The notes under the pieces were generated by a model. That model was not told the DNA's origin. It was given only the letters and a program-made list of their open reading frames with translations, and searched no databases. Below are positions 1 to 7,966 of a stretch of DNA of 64,000 nucleotides, piece by piece. The stretch spans positions 3,534,001-3,598,000 of the forward strand of contig NZ_CP177134.1 in the NCBI RefSeq assembly GCF_046736045.1, read 5' to 3'. Source of the stretch: Leptospira_A sp046736045. Its GTDB lineage: Bacteria; Spirochaetota; Leptospiria; Leptospirales; Leptospiraceae. Made by a program: the position numbers and the translations under genes. Position 1 is the first letter of the stretch. Each line of letters opens with the position of its first letter.

Positions 1-323
1 ATCGGAATTATATATTCCGGATCATAAGTACAGTCGGAGTCCAAGAATATCACATATTCACTGTTAGACTGACTGATTCCGGTTCTGATGGCAGCACCTA
101 AATTCAAATTCTTTTCATGGGCAACGATTCTGAACTTTTTGTTGCTAGAAAACAATTCTTTCATCACTGCCAATGTGTTGTCAGTACTGCCGTCATCAAC
201 AAGAATGATCTCATAACTGAAATTAGATGGAATTTTCTTGGTTGCAAGATTCAATCTATTTTCCAATTGTTTCAATCCTTCCGCTTCGTTATAGCATGGG
301 ATCACGATGGACAGCGAGCTCAT
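1..323 (-). CDS. Family 2 glycosyltransferase, C-terminus beyond the window
   Basis: Only the first 107 codons are inside the window. The protein starts MSSLSIVIPCYNEAEGL, the usual start of a GT-A family 2 transferase. The nucleotide-binding segment ILVDDGSTDNT is near residue 45 and a DSDCTYDPEY segment stands where the metal-binding DxD is expected near residue 95. It should transfer a sugar from a nucleotide donor to a lipid-linked or glycan acceptor at the inner face of the inner membrane. Its ATG overlaps the stop of the upstream acetyltransferase as ATGA, so the two are probably translationally coupled within the polysaccharide operon. Donor and acceptor cannot be told from sequence. 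Confidence 0.85.
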   Translation of the reverse strand, partial: MSSLSIVIPCYNEAEGLKQLENRLNLATKKIPSNFSYEIILVDDGSTDNTLAVMKELFSSNKKFRIVAHEKNLNLGAAIRTGISQSNSEYVIFLDSDCTYDPEYIIP

Positions 324-901
324 ATCGCCTCAAATTTGATCGATAGTTTTTCGCCAGTCTTTTTGCATTGATAGATATATTCTCCGCTTTCGTTTGCAAT
401 ACATACCATTTCGAATCCGCTCTTTCCTACAAACGTCTTCAATCTTGCAGGACTTCCGACATAAAGACCGTAAGGCAAAGTGTTACTAGTTACAACAGTT
501 CCGGCCCCCACTAATGAATACTCACCCAATATAACTCCGCAAAGGATGGTCGCGTTAGCTCCGACGGAGCTGCCTTTTTTAAGCAATGTAGGTACGACTT
601 CCCAATGTTCCGAAAAAGCTCTGGGTCTTAAATCATTTGTAAAAGTGGAATGCGGGCCTACGAATACATCGTCTTCCAGTGTTATGCCTTGATAAAGAGA
701 TACTCCGTTCTGAATCTTCACCCGATCACCGAGTGTAACATTTTTATCTATGTATACATCTTTGCTGAGGATACAGTTTTTACCTATATTTGCGCCTTCG
801 CGTACATGTGCGAAATGCCATATTTTAGTTCCTTCTCCGATAATCGCATCTGGACTGACTTCTGCAGTTGGATGGATAAAAACATTCTTTCGACTATTCA
901 T
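320..901 (-). CDS. Left-handed beta-helix sugar N-acetyltransferase (WbpD/WlbB-like)
   Basis: The protein is built of hexapeptide repeats (IGEGTKIWHFAHV, IGKNCILSKDVYI, LEDDVFVGPHSTFTNDLRPRA), the pattern of WbpD/WlbB enzymes that acetylate the 3-amino group of UDP-3-amino-uronic acids or related UDP-amino sugars using acetyl-CoA. The start at 901 (MNSRKNVFIHP) is preferred over an upstream in-frame ATG at 946 because GAGAGGAAAG lies just before it; this gives 193 aa, typical of WbpD. The last ~35 residues after the hexapeptide region look like an extra tail with two cysteines. It lies downstream of a DegT aminotransferase and a Gfo/Idh dehydrogenase, which suggests the three work on one amino sugar. 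The substrate is inferred. Confidence 0.8.
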   Translation of the reverse strand: MNSRKNVFIHPTAEVSPDAIIGEGTKIWHFAHVREGANIGKNCILSKDVYIDKNVTLGDRVKIQNGVSLYQGITLEDDVFVGPHSTFTNDLRPRAFSEHWEVVPTLLKKGSSVGANATILCGVILGEYSLVGAGTVVTSNTLPYGLYVGSPARLKTFVGKSGFEMVCIANESGEYIYQCKKTGEKLSIKFEAI

Positions 902-1054
902 TCTTTCCTCTCTTTTATAATTGCTAATAATAAAAACGAACCTCACATTTTCAAACGTGAAGTTATTGATCTGAAAACTATAAACTAACTAGTGATTCCA
1001 ATATCCAAAGTGATCGAATAATAGAATTCCAAGAGTTAACCGGCTTATGTAAAC

Positions 1055-2359
1055 CTACTTTTCCAATTCAGTTTTGCTTTCCCACACTTTCCAAAAAGCA
1101 CGGGCAACATCATCCAAATCCTTTTTCTCCATTCCGGGACGCATCAATTCATGTGTAAAAAGCCTTTTTTCATGCATCTCTTCCACAACAGGACAGGTTC
1201 CTTTCGAATATTCTAGTTTGGATTCGCAATAAGGTGAATTGAACGGAAATTGTTTTGATCCGTAAGCGATTTGTTTTTGATAAAGTGGTTGGAGATACAA
1301 CGGCTTTACATATCCGATTCCTATCAAAGGACCTTCATCCTCTCTCAATCCCGTGCCAGCCAACTCAGCCTTTACCGCATTGATATAAGACTCTCTCGAA
1401 ATACCTGCAACCGACATATCGAATTTGATTGCATCAACATAAAAGGAATGAGTGCAATTCTCTCTGATCTTAGGAAGTGTTAGTGCAGGAATATCCTTTA
1501 GTTGGCTGTGCAAATATTCAACGTTCTTTTGACGTTCTTCCACCAAAGGACGCAATTTTTTCAACTGACAACGACCGATCGCCGCCTCAACCTCTGTCAT
1601 GCGGTAATTGAATCCGATCATATTGATCAGATTTGTTTCACCCTTAGCTTCAACAACGGCTTCCGCGTGATTTCGGATCAAACGGACTCTTTCCGCCAAT
1701 TCATCGTTATTTGTGACTACTACCCCACCTTCACCGGAATGAATGTGCTTATGGTAGTTCAAAGAAAAAACACCGATATCTCCGAACGTGCCGGCCAACT
1801 TCGATTTGTAATGCGAAAAAGGAGCCTGCGCGCAATCTTCTATAACGTACAAATTGTACTTTTTGGCCAAGGCATTGATTTTTTCGACATCGTAAGGTAA
1901 GCCGAAAATATCCACGACAACGATTGCTTTCGTTCTTTTCGTTATCTTTTTCTCAATGGAATTCACATCCAAACAGAAATAATCAGGTTCGATATCTGCA
2001 AAAACGGGAATTCCATTATACACGAGCGGTGCGATTGCGGAAGCGGACATTGTGTACGCTGATACGATCACCTCGTCTCCCGGCTCGATTCCTATGGCAC
2101 CGATCGCGGAAAATAATCCGGATGTATTGGAATTGACCGAAATGGCGTGTTTTACTCCGTAAAATTCGGCCCATTCCTTTTCGAACTGCTGCACCTCCGG
2201 CCCGCCGTAAAAATCAGGTTTCCAACTTCCCAGAAACTTGGACAATATACCTGAGTCTAACACGCGATTTACGGCTTCCTTCTCCTCATTGCCTATGACT
2301 TTATATGCGGGGAAAATTTCCTTTCTTACCGGTGTTCCGCCGTTTATAGCTAATTTCAT
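1055..2359 (-). CDS. DegT/DnrJ/EryC1/StrS family PLP-dependent aminotransferase
   Basis: A 434-aa aminotransferase of the sugar/secondary-metabolite family. It has the N-terminal family signature (MKLAINGGTPVRKEIFPAY), the cofactor-binding SVNSNTSGLFSAI segment, the VIEDCAQA segment whose Asp contacts PLP, and the Schiff-base lysine in LNYHKHIHSGEGG near residue 215. It should convert a keto-sugar nucleotide to the amino sugar using glutamate. It is distinct from PseC at 7967-9145 and is longer (about 390 aa there), with an insertion around residues 320-390. Together with the Gfo/Idh protein (3368-4333) and the acetyltransferase (320-901) it could make a 3-amino-3-deoxy sugar. It sits 9 bp after the preceding gene. 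Confidence 0.88.
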   Translation of the reverse strand: MKLAINGGTPVRKEIFPAYKVIGNEEKEAVNRVLDSGILSKFLGSWKPDFYGGPEVQQFEKEWAEFYGVKHAISVNSNTSGLFSAIGAIGIEPGDEVIVSAYTMSASAIAPLVYNGIPVFADIEPDYFCLDVNSIEKKITKRTKAIVVVDIFGLPYDVEKINALAKKYNLYVIEDCAQAPFSHYKSKLAGTFGDIGVFSLNYHKHIHSGEGGVVVTNNDELAERVRLIRNHAEAVVEAKGETNLINMIGFNYRMTEVEAAIGRCQLKKLRPLVEERQKNVEYLHSQLKDIPALTLPKIRENCTHSFYVDAIKFDMSVAGISRESYINAVKAELAGTGLREDEGPLIGIGYVKPLYLQPLYQKQIAYGSKQFPFNSPYCESKLEYSKGTCPVVEEMHEKRLFTHELMRPGMEKKDLDDVARAFWKVWESKTELEK

Positions 2360-2368
2360 TTCAGTTAC

Positions 2369-3367
2369 CTATGTTCTTAAGTAATTTTCCAAATATTCCG
2401 ACGAAAGACTTCTGGCAAAGTCGGTTCTGCCTATTTGCAGGCTTACGATCGCCTTACCGGCAAAATGCGCCAATATCAATGCGACAGTCGTCATTCCGAA
2501 AACCGTATCCGCCATAAAAATCAGTTCTTCCAAACCTTCATCCGCAACGATTTTGTAAGGCGAGGAAAAAGAAGCGTTTTTCAAGAAGGCTTCCAATGCC
2601 TGAATGTTTTGGCGGGGATGAGGTTTGATGATTGTGAATGTATCTTCCGTTACATAATTCCGGAAATAATGATCCAGAATCGTATACTCATTGTATCCCA
2701 GTTTGGGAATCGAATCTTCCAAACCGTGATCCGTAGTAATCGGCTCTAACAAAAACAGATGAATGTTTTTATCGGTTATATTATATTTGTTACGAAGAAT
2801 TTCTTTTTGTCCGACGGGAAAAGAATTAATGATGAGAGCTGCATTTTCGATTTTCGGATGACCGTAAATCTCAACTATAAACAGGCTCATGTCCAGATTC
2901 GGTGAAATTTCTTTCAACTCACCGATCAGTGCATTTTTGGAGGACTCATCCATAACGCATATCACATCGGGAAAACAAAATCGTTTCGCTGCCGAATCGT
3001 AAAAATGTTTCGAATAATTCACCCAATGATCGAATAAAAATACAGAGTATATCTTTAACTTTTCCAACTCAGTCAAAAGACCGGTTGTTTTCGAAAAGGT
3101 AGTCTGTGACCCAAGAACAACTGTTATATCTTTTTTCAGTCGGATCGTTTCCAAAAAATCTTCCAACCCGATATATTTTTCATTCAGTTTGGCAAGCTGT
3201 CCGGCGCACCAACCCTCAGCTACCCAATGGATATTTTTACCGGGAAGGTTGTCTGTCAATATCGACATGACGTTATAAGCGCCAGGATCAACACAGTAAA
3301 AATACAGATCGTCTTTTTCCTCTACTAGTTTTGCAAATTTTTGAATTGAGGAAATGGAATCCATCAT
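2369..3367 (-). CDS. Possible GT-B glycosyltransferase, family not recognised
   Basis: 332 aa, no signal peptide, no membrane segment. No family was recognised with confidence. What can be seen is an N-terminal half with Rossmann-like strands (LYFYCVDPGAYN, ITVVLGSQTTF, YSVFLFDHWV) and a C-terminal half with a TFTIIKPHPRQ segment near residue 245 and FGMTTVALILAHFAGKAIVSL near residue 290. A KPHP-type motif followed by a GxTTVALxxA helix recalls polysialyltransferase or CDP-glycerol glycerophosphotransferase-type GT-B enzymes. Its ATG directly abuts the stop of the Gfo/Idh gene, and pseI lies one gene further upstream, so it may be the transferase for the nonulosonic acid or the second amino sugar. 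That role is inference from position and fold. Confidence 0.55.
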   Translation of the reverse strand: MMDSISSIQKFAKLVEEKDDLYFYCVDPGAYNVMSILTDNLPGKNIHWVAEGWCAGQLAKLNEKYIGLEDFLETIRLKKDITVVLGSQTTFSKTTGLLTELEKLKIYSVFLFDHWVNYSKHFYDSAAKRFCFPDVICVMDESSKNALIGELKEISPNLDMSLFIVEIYGHPKIENAALIINSFPVGQKEILRNKYNITDKNIHLFLLEPITTDHGLEDSIPKLGYNEYTILDHYFRNYVTEDTFTIIKPHPRQNIQALEAFLKNASFSSPYKIVADEGLEELIFMADTVFGMTTVALILAHFAGKAIVSLQIGRTDFARSLSSEYLENYLRT

Positions 3368-4333
3368 CTATTGTTTTAAGTAAGAACTCTCGGAAAATCC
3401 CATACATATACTTTGTGCGGACAAAGCGTCCGTATCGGTGCAAACCAAAGATTCTTTGCCTGACAAAAAATCGGAGGCGTTATCTACCATTCTCTGCATC
3501 GCCAATGCCATTCCGGTTGAATTCGGAGTCTTTTCTTCCAAATCATAATAACCGGCATAAATCGGATGATTTCTGATGATGAATTCTTTTTTCTTATGAC
3601 CAAACTCTTCAAAGACGGTTCGTCCATTTTTATGACAAACATCCAATTCAAAAATGGAATAATGCCTTTCGTCACATGCCTGAAGATAAACTTCCTTACA
3701 TCTTTCAAATTCCAATACCAAACTCATCGTTGGATCTTTTTCGGAATAATCGATTTTAGAATGAACAATATGACCGTTTATCAGATCACCGAAAAGAAAA
3801 CGACAAAGATCAATCGCATGAGAGCCATTATTTAAAATCCCTTTGGAATATTTCAAACTTACGTTGAAAATTTCACCGAGATCGCCTTTCAAAATCCTTT
3901 CCCGAAAATTTTGAAACCCGGGAACAAACCGGCGGGTATAATTGACCAGGATCGGAAGTTTTTTTTCTTCATACAACCGAACCAATTCTTCCGATTCTTT
4001 CAAATCATCGGTTAAAGGTTTTTCCAAAATGACTAGTTTGAGATCGTAACCGAGCGCTTTGCGCAAATAATACGCATGATAAGGAGTGGAAACGCAAATA
4101 CTGATGACATCCGGTTTTGTTCGAGCCATCATCTCATCAAAATCATCGAAGGAATTCACTTTCCATTTAACAGAAGCTTCTTTCGATTTTTCCAAATCAT
4201 TATCATACAACCCTACCAATTGAAAATGATTGGAACGGGTGTATGCATTTGCATGAGTGAGTGCTGTGGCGTCGGATGGGGAATCAAATCCCGTTCCGAT
4301 TCGGCCGCAACCGATGATAACGGAAGTAAACAT
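3368..4333 (-). CDS. Gfo/Idh/MocA family NAD(P)-dependent oxidoreductase
   Basis: 321 aa. The N-terminal Rossmann fold has VIIGCGRIGTGFDS in the first 17 residues, DVISICVSTPYHAYY near residue 75, and the family's catalytic lysine in ILEKPLTDD near residue 105. The substrate domain carries GSHAIDLCRFLFGD near residue 170, where the GxHxxD motif is conserved. These enzymes oxidise or reduce sugar carbons; WbpB-type members oxidise C3 of UDP-GlcNAcA before transamination. Here it lies between pseI and a GT-like gene in one transcription direction. Whether it serves the pseudaminic branch or the DegT/acetyltransferase branch is not settled by sequence. Confidence 0.82.
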   Translation of the reverse strand: MFTSVIIGCGRIGTGFDSPSDATALTHANAYTRSNHFQLVGLYDNDLEKSKEASVKWKVNSFDDFDEMMARTKPDVISICVSTPYHAYYLRKALGYDLKLVILEKPLTDDLKESEELVRLYEEKKLPILVNYTRRFVPGFQNFRERILKGDLGEIFNVSLKYSKGILNNGSHAIDLCRFLFGDLINGHIVHSKIDYSEKDPTMSLVLEFERCKEVYLQACDERHYSIFELDVCHKNGRTVFEEFGHKKKEFIIRNHPIYAGYYDLEEKTPNSTGMALAMQRMVDNASDFLSGKESLVCTDTDALSAQSICMGFSESSYLKQ

Positions 4334-4366
4334 AAATCTTATTCAAAATTCCAATATTATAATATT

Positions 4367-5398
4367 TTAACTTAAAATATCCCACTGCAATGCAGTGCCG
4401 CGTTTGATATCGCGATTTACCTTTTTTCCGATAACAACATCGATATATTTGGGAGCCAAGCCGTAACCGGGTCTGATGGATCGGACGTTTTCTTTTGTAA
4501 GAATCTCCCCTTCCCTGACATCTTCCACTACATAAAGAGAACGGCGAAATACCATGGAAGCCTTTTCAGATTCCGTGGCACCATAACGTATTTTCCCCAG
4601 ACTTTCCCAAGCCCGTTCCGTTTCAATGACTAGTGACTTCATCTCATCAGGTTCCATCGAGAAAGTGGAATCCACGCCTCCGTCTGCTCTCCGCAATGTG
4701 AAGTGTTTTTCAATAACCGTAGCACCTAACGCAACACTTGCGACAGAAACTCCAATGCCCATCGTATGATCAGAAAGACCGATCTCACATCCGAAAAGTT
4801 CTCTCATATGAGGAATTGTAAGAATATTCGTATTTGCCGGAGTCGCAGGATAAGTGCTCGTGCATTTCAATAGAACGATTTGTTTGTTACCCGTGGAAAG
4901 AACCGCCTCGACTGCCTCTGCAATTTCAGCGATACTTGCCATTCCCGTAGAGATGATGATCGGTTTTTGCGTCGAAGCAACTTTCCTAATCAAAGGAAGA
5001 TCTATATTTTCAAAGGAAGCGATTTTGTAAAAAGGAACATTCAAATCTTCCAAAAAATCAACTGCCGTAAAATCAAAAGGAGAACTGAAACACAAAATTC
5101 CTTTTTCCTTACATCGATCCATGATCGGCTTGTGCCATTCCCAAGGAGTATATGCTTTTTTATATAAGTCATAAAGAGAACTGCCTTTCCATAAACTCTT
5201 GGGATCTTCGATAAAAAACTCACCGTCTTTTTTATCAATTGTAAGAGTATCCGCAGTATATGTTTGAATCTTAAGCGCATCAACACCCGATTCGGCGGCG
5301 GCATCTATGATTTCAAATGCCCTATCTATGGACTGATTGTGGTTTCCCGACATTTCAGCGATGATAAAAGGCTTACGATGATTACCAAATAAAGACAT
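4367..5398 (-). CDS. pseI: Pseudaminic acid synthase
   Basis: NeuB-family enzyme that condenses a 6-deoxy-hexosamine derivative with phosphoenolpyruvate to make the nine-carbon acid. The start at 5398 (MSLFGNHRKPFIIAEMSGNHN) is chosen because GGAGGATTGAA directly precedes it; an open frame 27 codons further upstream would run into the preceding gene. The TIM barrel shows AEMSGNHNQS, KIQTYTADT, IISTGMAS and EKHFTLRRADGGVDSTFS. The RRADGGVDSTFS form is typical of PseI rather than NeuB or LegI. A C-terminal SAF (antifreeze-like) domain covers about residues 285-343. The start is one base past the stop of the formyltransferase gene. The product is then CMP-activated by PseF. Confidence 0.88.
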   Translation of the reverse strand: MSLFGNHRKPFIIAEMSGNHNQSIDRAFEIIDAAAESGVDALKIQTYTADTLTIDKKDGEFFIEDPKSLWKGSSLYDLYKKAYTPWEWHKPIMDRCKEKGILCFSSPFDFTAVDFLEDLNVPFYKIASFENIDLPLIRKVASTQKPIIISTGMASIAEIAEAVEAVLSTGNKQIVLLKCTSTYPATPANTNILTIPHMRELFGCEIGLSDHTMGIGVSVASVALGATVIEKHFTLRRADGGVDSTFSMEPDEMKSLVIETERAWESLGKIRYGATESEKASMVFRRSLYVVEDVREGEILTKENVRSIRPGYGLAPKYIDVVIGKKVNRDIKRGTALQWDILS

Positions 5399-5399
5399 T

Positions 5400-6248
5400 T
5401 CAATCCTCCGCATATTCCGCATCAACAAAGTGCAAATAACCATCGACCGTCTTTGCGACAAAACCGACTTCCGCACCAACTATATTACCAATTCCTAATG
5501 CATTATTTTCATACTGCTTCAAAATCAGTGCTTTATTAACGATTACTTTTTTTCCGTTTCCCAAATAACAATACGCACCCGGATAAGGTTTGGCTTGCGC
5601 CCGGATGAAATCGACCAAAGCTGAAGATGTTTTTGAAAAATCAATGGCACCCATTTCAGGAATTCTTTTTCCATAATAAGTTGCAAATTGATGGTTCTGT
5701 TTCAAAGGCTGAATGTTATTTTCAATATTTTTTAAAGATCTTTCCAAACATCCGGGATACATCTCTTCAAACTTCAATAACAAACCGGCGCCCGTATCTT
5801 CCGGAGATATATTGATTTCGACTTGATCGAAAATATCTCCCGTATCAACACTCTCTTCCATTACATGGCAGGTGATGCCGGTTTTTTTTTCACCATTGAT
5901 AATCGCCCAAACATGTGGTGTACGACCACGATACTTTGGAAGAAGAGAACCATGAAGATTGAGAGGAAACTCAAAACAATCCAAATAACTTTTTGGAATG
6001 ATATATCTGTAATTAACGCTTATCAAAAACTTAGATGAAACCGAAGACAATTGGGATAACAAAACATTATCCTTTCTTAAATCCGAATACACGAAACGAA
6101 TACCGTTTTCTTCACAATAAGAATCTACGGATTGAGAGGATTTGTCCTTATGTGTAAGCACCAAAGAAACTTGGACATTCAACTTGATCAGTAACTTAAG
6201 GCAATTGAGTGCCAAAGTTCCGTATCCTGCAAATACTGCTTGATTCAT
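5400..6248 (-). CDS. Sugar N-formyltransferase in the pse operon
   Basis: 282 aa, methionyl-tRNA formyltransferase-like fold. The hallmark NLHGSLLPKYRG near residue 98 carries the catalytic Asn and His, and VDTGDI near residue 133 carries the catalytic Asp. A smaller C-terminal domain with FIRAQAKPYPGAYCYLGNGKKV follows, as in ArnA-type and VioF-type sugar formyltransferases. It uses N10-formyltetrahydrofolate to formylate an amine. It sits between pseG and pseI, and no PseH acetyltransferase exists in the operon. The simplest inference is that it formylates the 4-amino group made by PseC, which becomes N7 of pseudaminic acid. It is not the housekeeping Fmt, since it lacks the def-fmt context. 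Confidence 0.85.
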   Translation of the reverse strand: MNQAVFAGYGTLALNCLKLLIKLNVQVSLVLTHKDKSSQSVDSYCEENGIRFVYSDLRKDNVLLSQLSSVSSKFLISVNYRYIIPKSYLDCFEFPLNLHGSLLPKYRGRTPHVWAIINGEKKTGITCHVMEESVDTGDIFDQVEINISPEDTGAGLLLKFEEMYPGCLERSLKNIENNIQPLKQNHQFATYYGKRIPEMGAIDFSKTSSALVDFIRAQAKPYPGAYCYLGNGKKVIVNKALILKQYENNALGIGNIVGAEVGFVAKTVDGYLHFVDAEYAED

Positions 6249-6259
6249 TTTATATACAA

Positions 6260-7243
6260 TTAGCCTAAAAAAAGTTCCAATGCCCTGACAGCACCTTTGC
6301 CATCTACCAATTCTTTTCCATTCAGACTTTGTGTCCGCCTAACTTTACTGGAAATAAATTCTCCAAGTGCAAACTCAAGCTTATCCGAAAAACCATCATC
6401 ACTTGCATCGCCTACGGAATAAGCCGCCTTCGCTTTTACAAAACCTTCCATGTTTCCCCGTTGGTTTGCAGCGACTTCAAAAACAATCATAGGAACTCCG
6501 CATCGGGCCAATTCATACATGGTTTGCCCTCCTGCAGAAATAGCCAAATCCGATTCCAGCATCAGATTACACATGTTTTGCGCATCGGGCCTGTCGATAC
6601 ATTCCATCATTGAGTCGGATATTTTAATGATATCGTTTTTATTATTGAACGAAGGCCCCATGACAATATTGATTTTCGCGTCAGGGAATGCATTTCTCGC
6701 CTTTCTCAGCAATACAGGCGTTAAATTCCAGCGATCGTCTCCGCCGGTGGTAATCAGAATCCGATTTACGTTTTCTGAAGTTTCTCTTTCCTTTACCTCT
6801 TCCCGAAAAGGTTTTCTGAGCAGAACATACTCCACTCCGGAGATGATCCGGTTCCATTCAGGATCATAAGGAACTGATTTGCCATGTATACCCGGATTAA
6901 ACAGGATAGACCCTTTCGGATAAACAATCCTCGAATCATCATCAATACAAACGAGCTGTTTCGATCTTCTTTGAATCAGTTCATAAACATTCAAGTCTGC
7001 CAAATAAGAATCAACGATCGACAGATCGGGTTTGTATTTATCCAAATACTCTTTGCAGATTTCGGAATCCTTCCAATTGATAGATATGATGGAATCGTTT
7101 TTATAAAAATCTCCCGATTCATCCGTATGAAGTACAAAATGAACGGTCTCTTCCTTTTCCTTACATGCATCGTACAAGGCACTGCATCTGGAAAAATGCC
7201 CAAGTCCGGTCGAGGAAAGTAGTTCCGTAAAAATAAGAATCAT
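6260..7243 (-). CDS. pseG: UDP-2,4-diacylamino-2,4,6-trideoxy-altropyranose hydrolase
   Basis: MurG-like GT-B fold hydrolase that removes UDP before PseI acts. The N-terminal TGLGHFSRCSALYDA has the GxGHxxR motif of PseG, whose His is catalytic. ILITTGGDDRWNL is near residue 165 and AISAGGQTMYELARCGVPMI near residue 240 forms the nucleotide-binding part. The start at 7243 (MILIFTELLSSTGLGH) is chosen because its ATG overlaps the pseF stop as ATGA; a longer frame has 17 more residues of no family likeness. The enzyme normally takes a 4-acetamido substrate; here the formamido form is predicted. Confidence 0.87.
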   Translation of the reverse strand: MILIFTELLSSTGLGHFSRCSALYDACKEKEETVHFVLHTDESGDFYKNDSIISINWKDSEICKEYLDKYKPDLSIVDSYLADLNVYELIQRRSKQLVCIDDDSRIVYPKGSILFNPGIHGKSVPYDPEWNRIISGVEYVLLRKPFREEVKERETSENVNRILITTGGDDRWNLTPVLLRKARNAFPDAKINIVMGPSFNNKNDIIKISDSMMECIDRPDAQNMCNLMLESDLAISAGGQTMYELARCGVPMIVFEVAANQRGNMEGFVKAKAAYSVGDASDDGFSDKLEFALGEFISSKVRRTQSLNGKELVDGKGAVRALELFLG

Positions 7244-7941
7244 TGATTCTTTTGTTGATTCTGATAATTGAATTTGAATTCGGCAATTTCCCAATCAGCT
7301 AAATTATCAATATCCTGCGCTTCCATCTCGTTCAATTCGATCCCGGCACTTTTCGAAGACCAAAGTGCCTTCGCTTCAAAAAAAACAGGCACATTAAGAA
7401 AATAAAACTGTCCTGCATCATGAAAAGCAGGCTCCAGATCTTGCGAACGTTTTGTACGGTTTTCAGGCTGAAACATCGTTACCAAACTTTCGGAATCCAT
7501 CTTGAGAGCCCTTTGAATCGGAAAACCAAACCGCAAAACAGGGAATACACTGTCTAAATTTTTAGATTCCAATAATTCAAATGCCTTTTGGAGAGTTTTC
7601 ACTTTCAGCAAGGGAGCCGTCGGATAAATGCAACAAGCGTAATCGAATGTTTTGCCTGATTGTGCGTAAGTTTCCAAAACTTCCAAAAGGACTTCCGCGG
7701 TTCCGGAATGATCATCAGAATTTTTTTCACTTCTCATGAACGGAACGGTTGCTCCGTATTCGATCGCAATATTTTTGATTTCTTCATCATCCGTAGAAAC
7801 CATAACTTCATCGAATAATTTCGATTGAAGTGCTGCGAGAATCGAATAAGCAATGATAGGTTTGCCGAAAAAATCCTTAATGTTTTTTCGAGGAATCCTT
7901 TTTGAACCGCCCCTTGCCGTTATAATTGCTATTTTTTTCAA
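7240..7941 (-). CDS. pseF: Pseudaminic acid cytidylyltransferase
   Basis: CMP-sugar synthetase of the NeuA/KdsB family. The sequence begins LKKIAIITARGGSKRIPRKNIKDFFGKPII, which holds the CTP-binding ARGGSKRIPRKN signature. CCIYPTAPLL (near residue 90) and HDAGQFYFL (near residue 185) are typical of PseF. The TTG at 7941 is taken as the start: it follows AGAGCGG by six bases and lies 25 bp after the pseC stop. An ATG at 8019 would add 26 unrelated residues inside pseC. It transfers CMP from CTP to pseudaminic acid. Its stop overlaps the pseG start. Confidence 0.86.
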   Translation of the reverse strand: MKKIAIITARGGSKRIPRKNIKDFFGKPIIAYSILAALQSKLFDEVMVSTDDEEIKNIAIEYGATVPFMRSEKNSDDHSGTAEVLLEVLETYAQSGKTFDYACCIYPTAPLLKVKTLQKAFELLESKNLDSVFPVLRFGFPIQRALKMDSESLVTMFQPENRTKRSQDLEPAFHDAGQFYFLNVPVFFEAKALWSSKSAGIELNEMEAQDIDNLADWEIAEFKFNYQNQQKNQ

Positions 7942-7966
7942 AACATTCCGCTCTTTTAAATATTCT

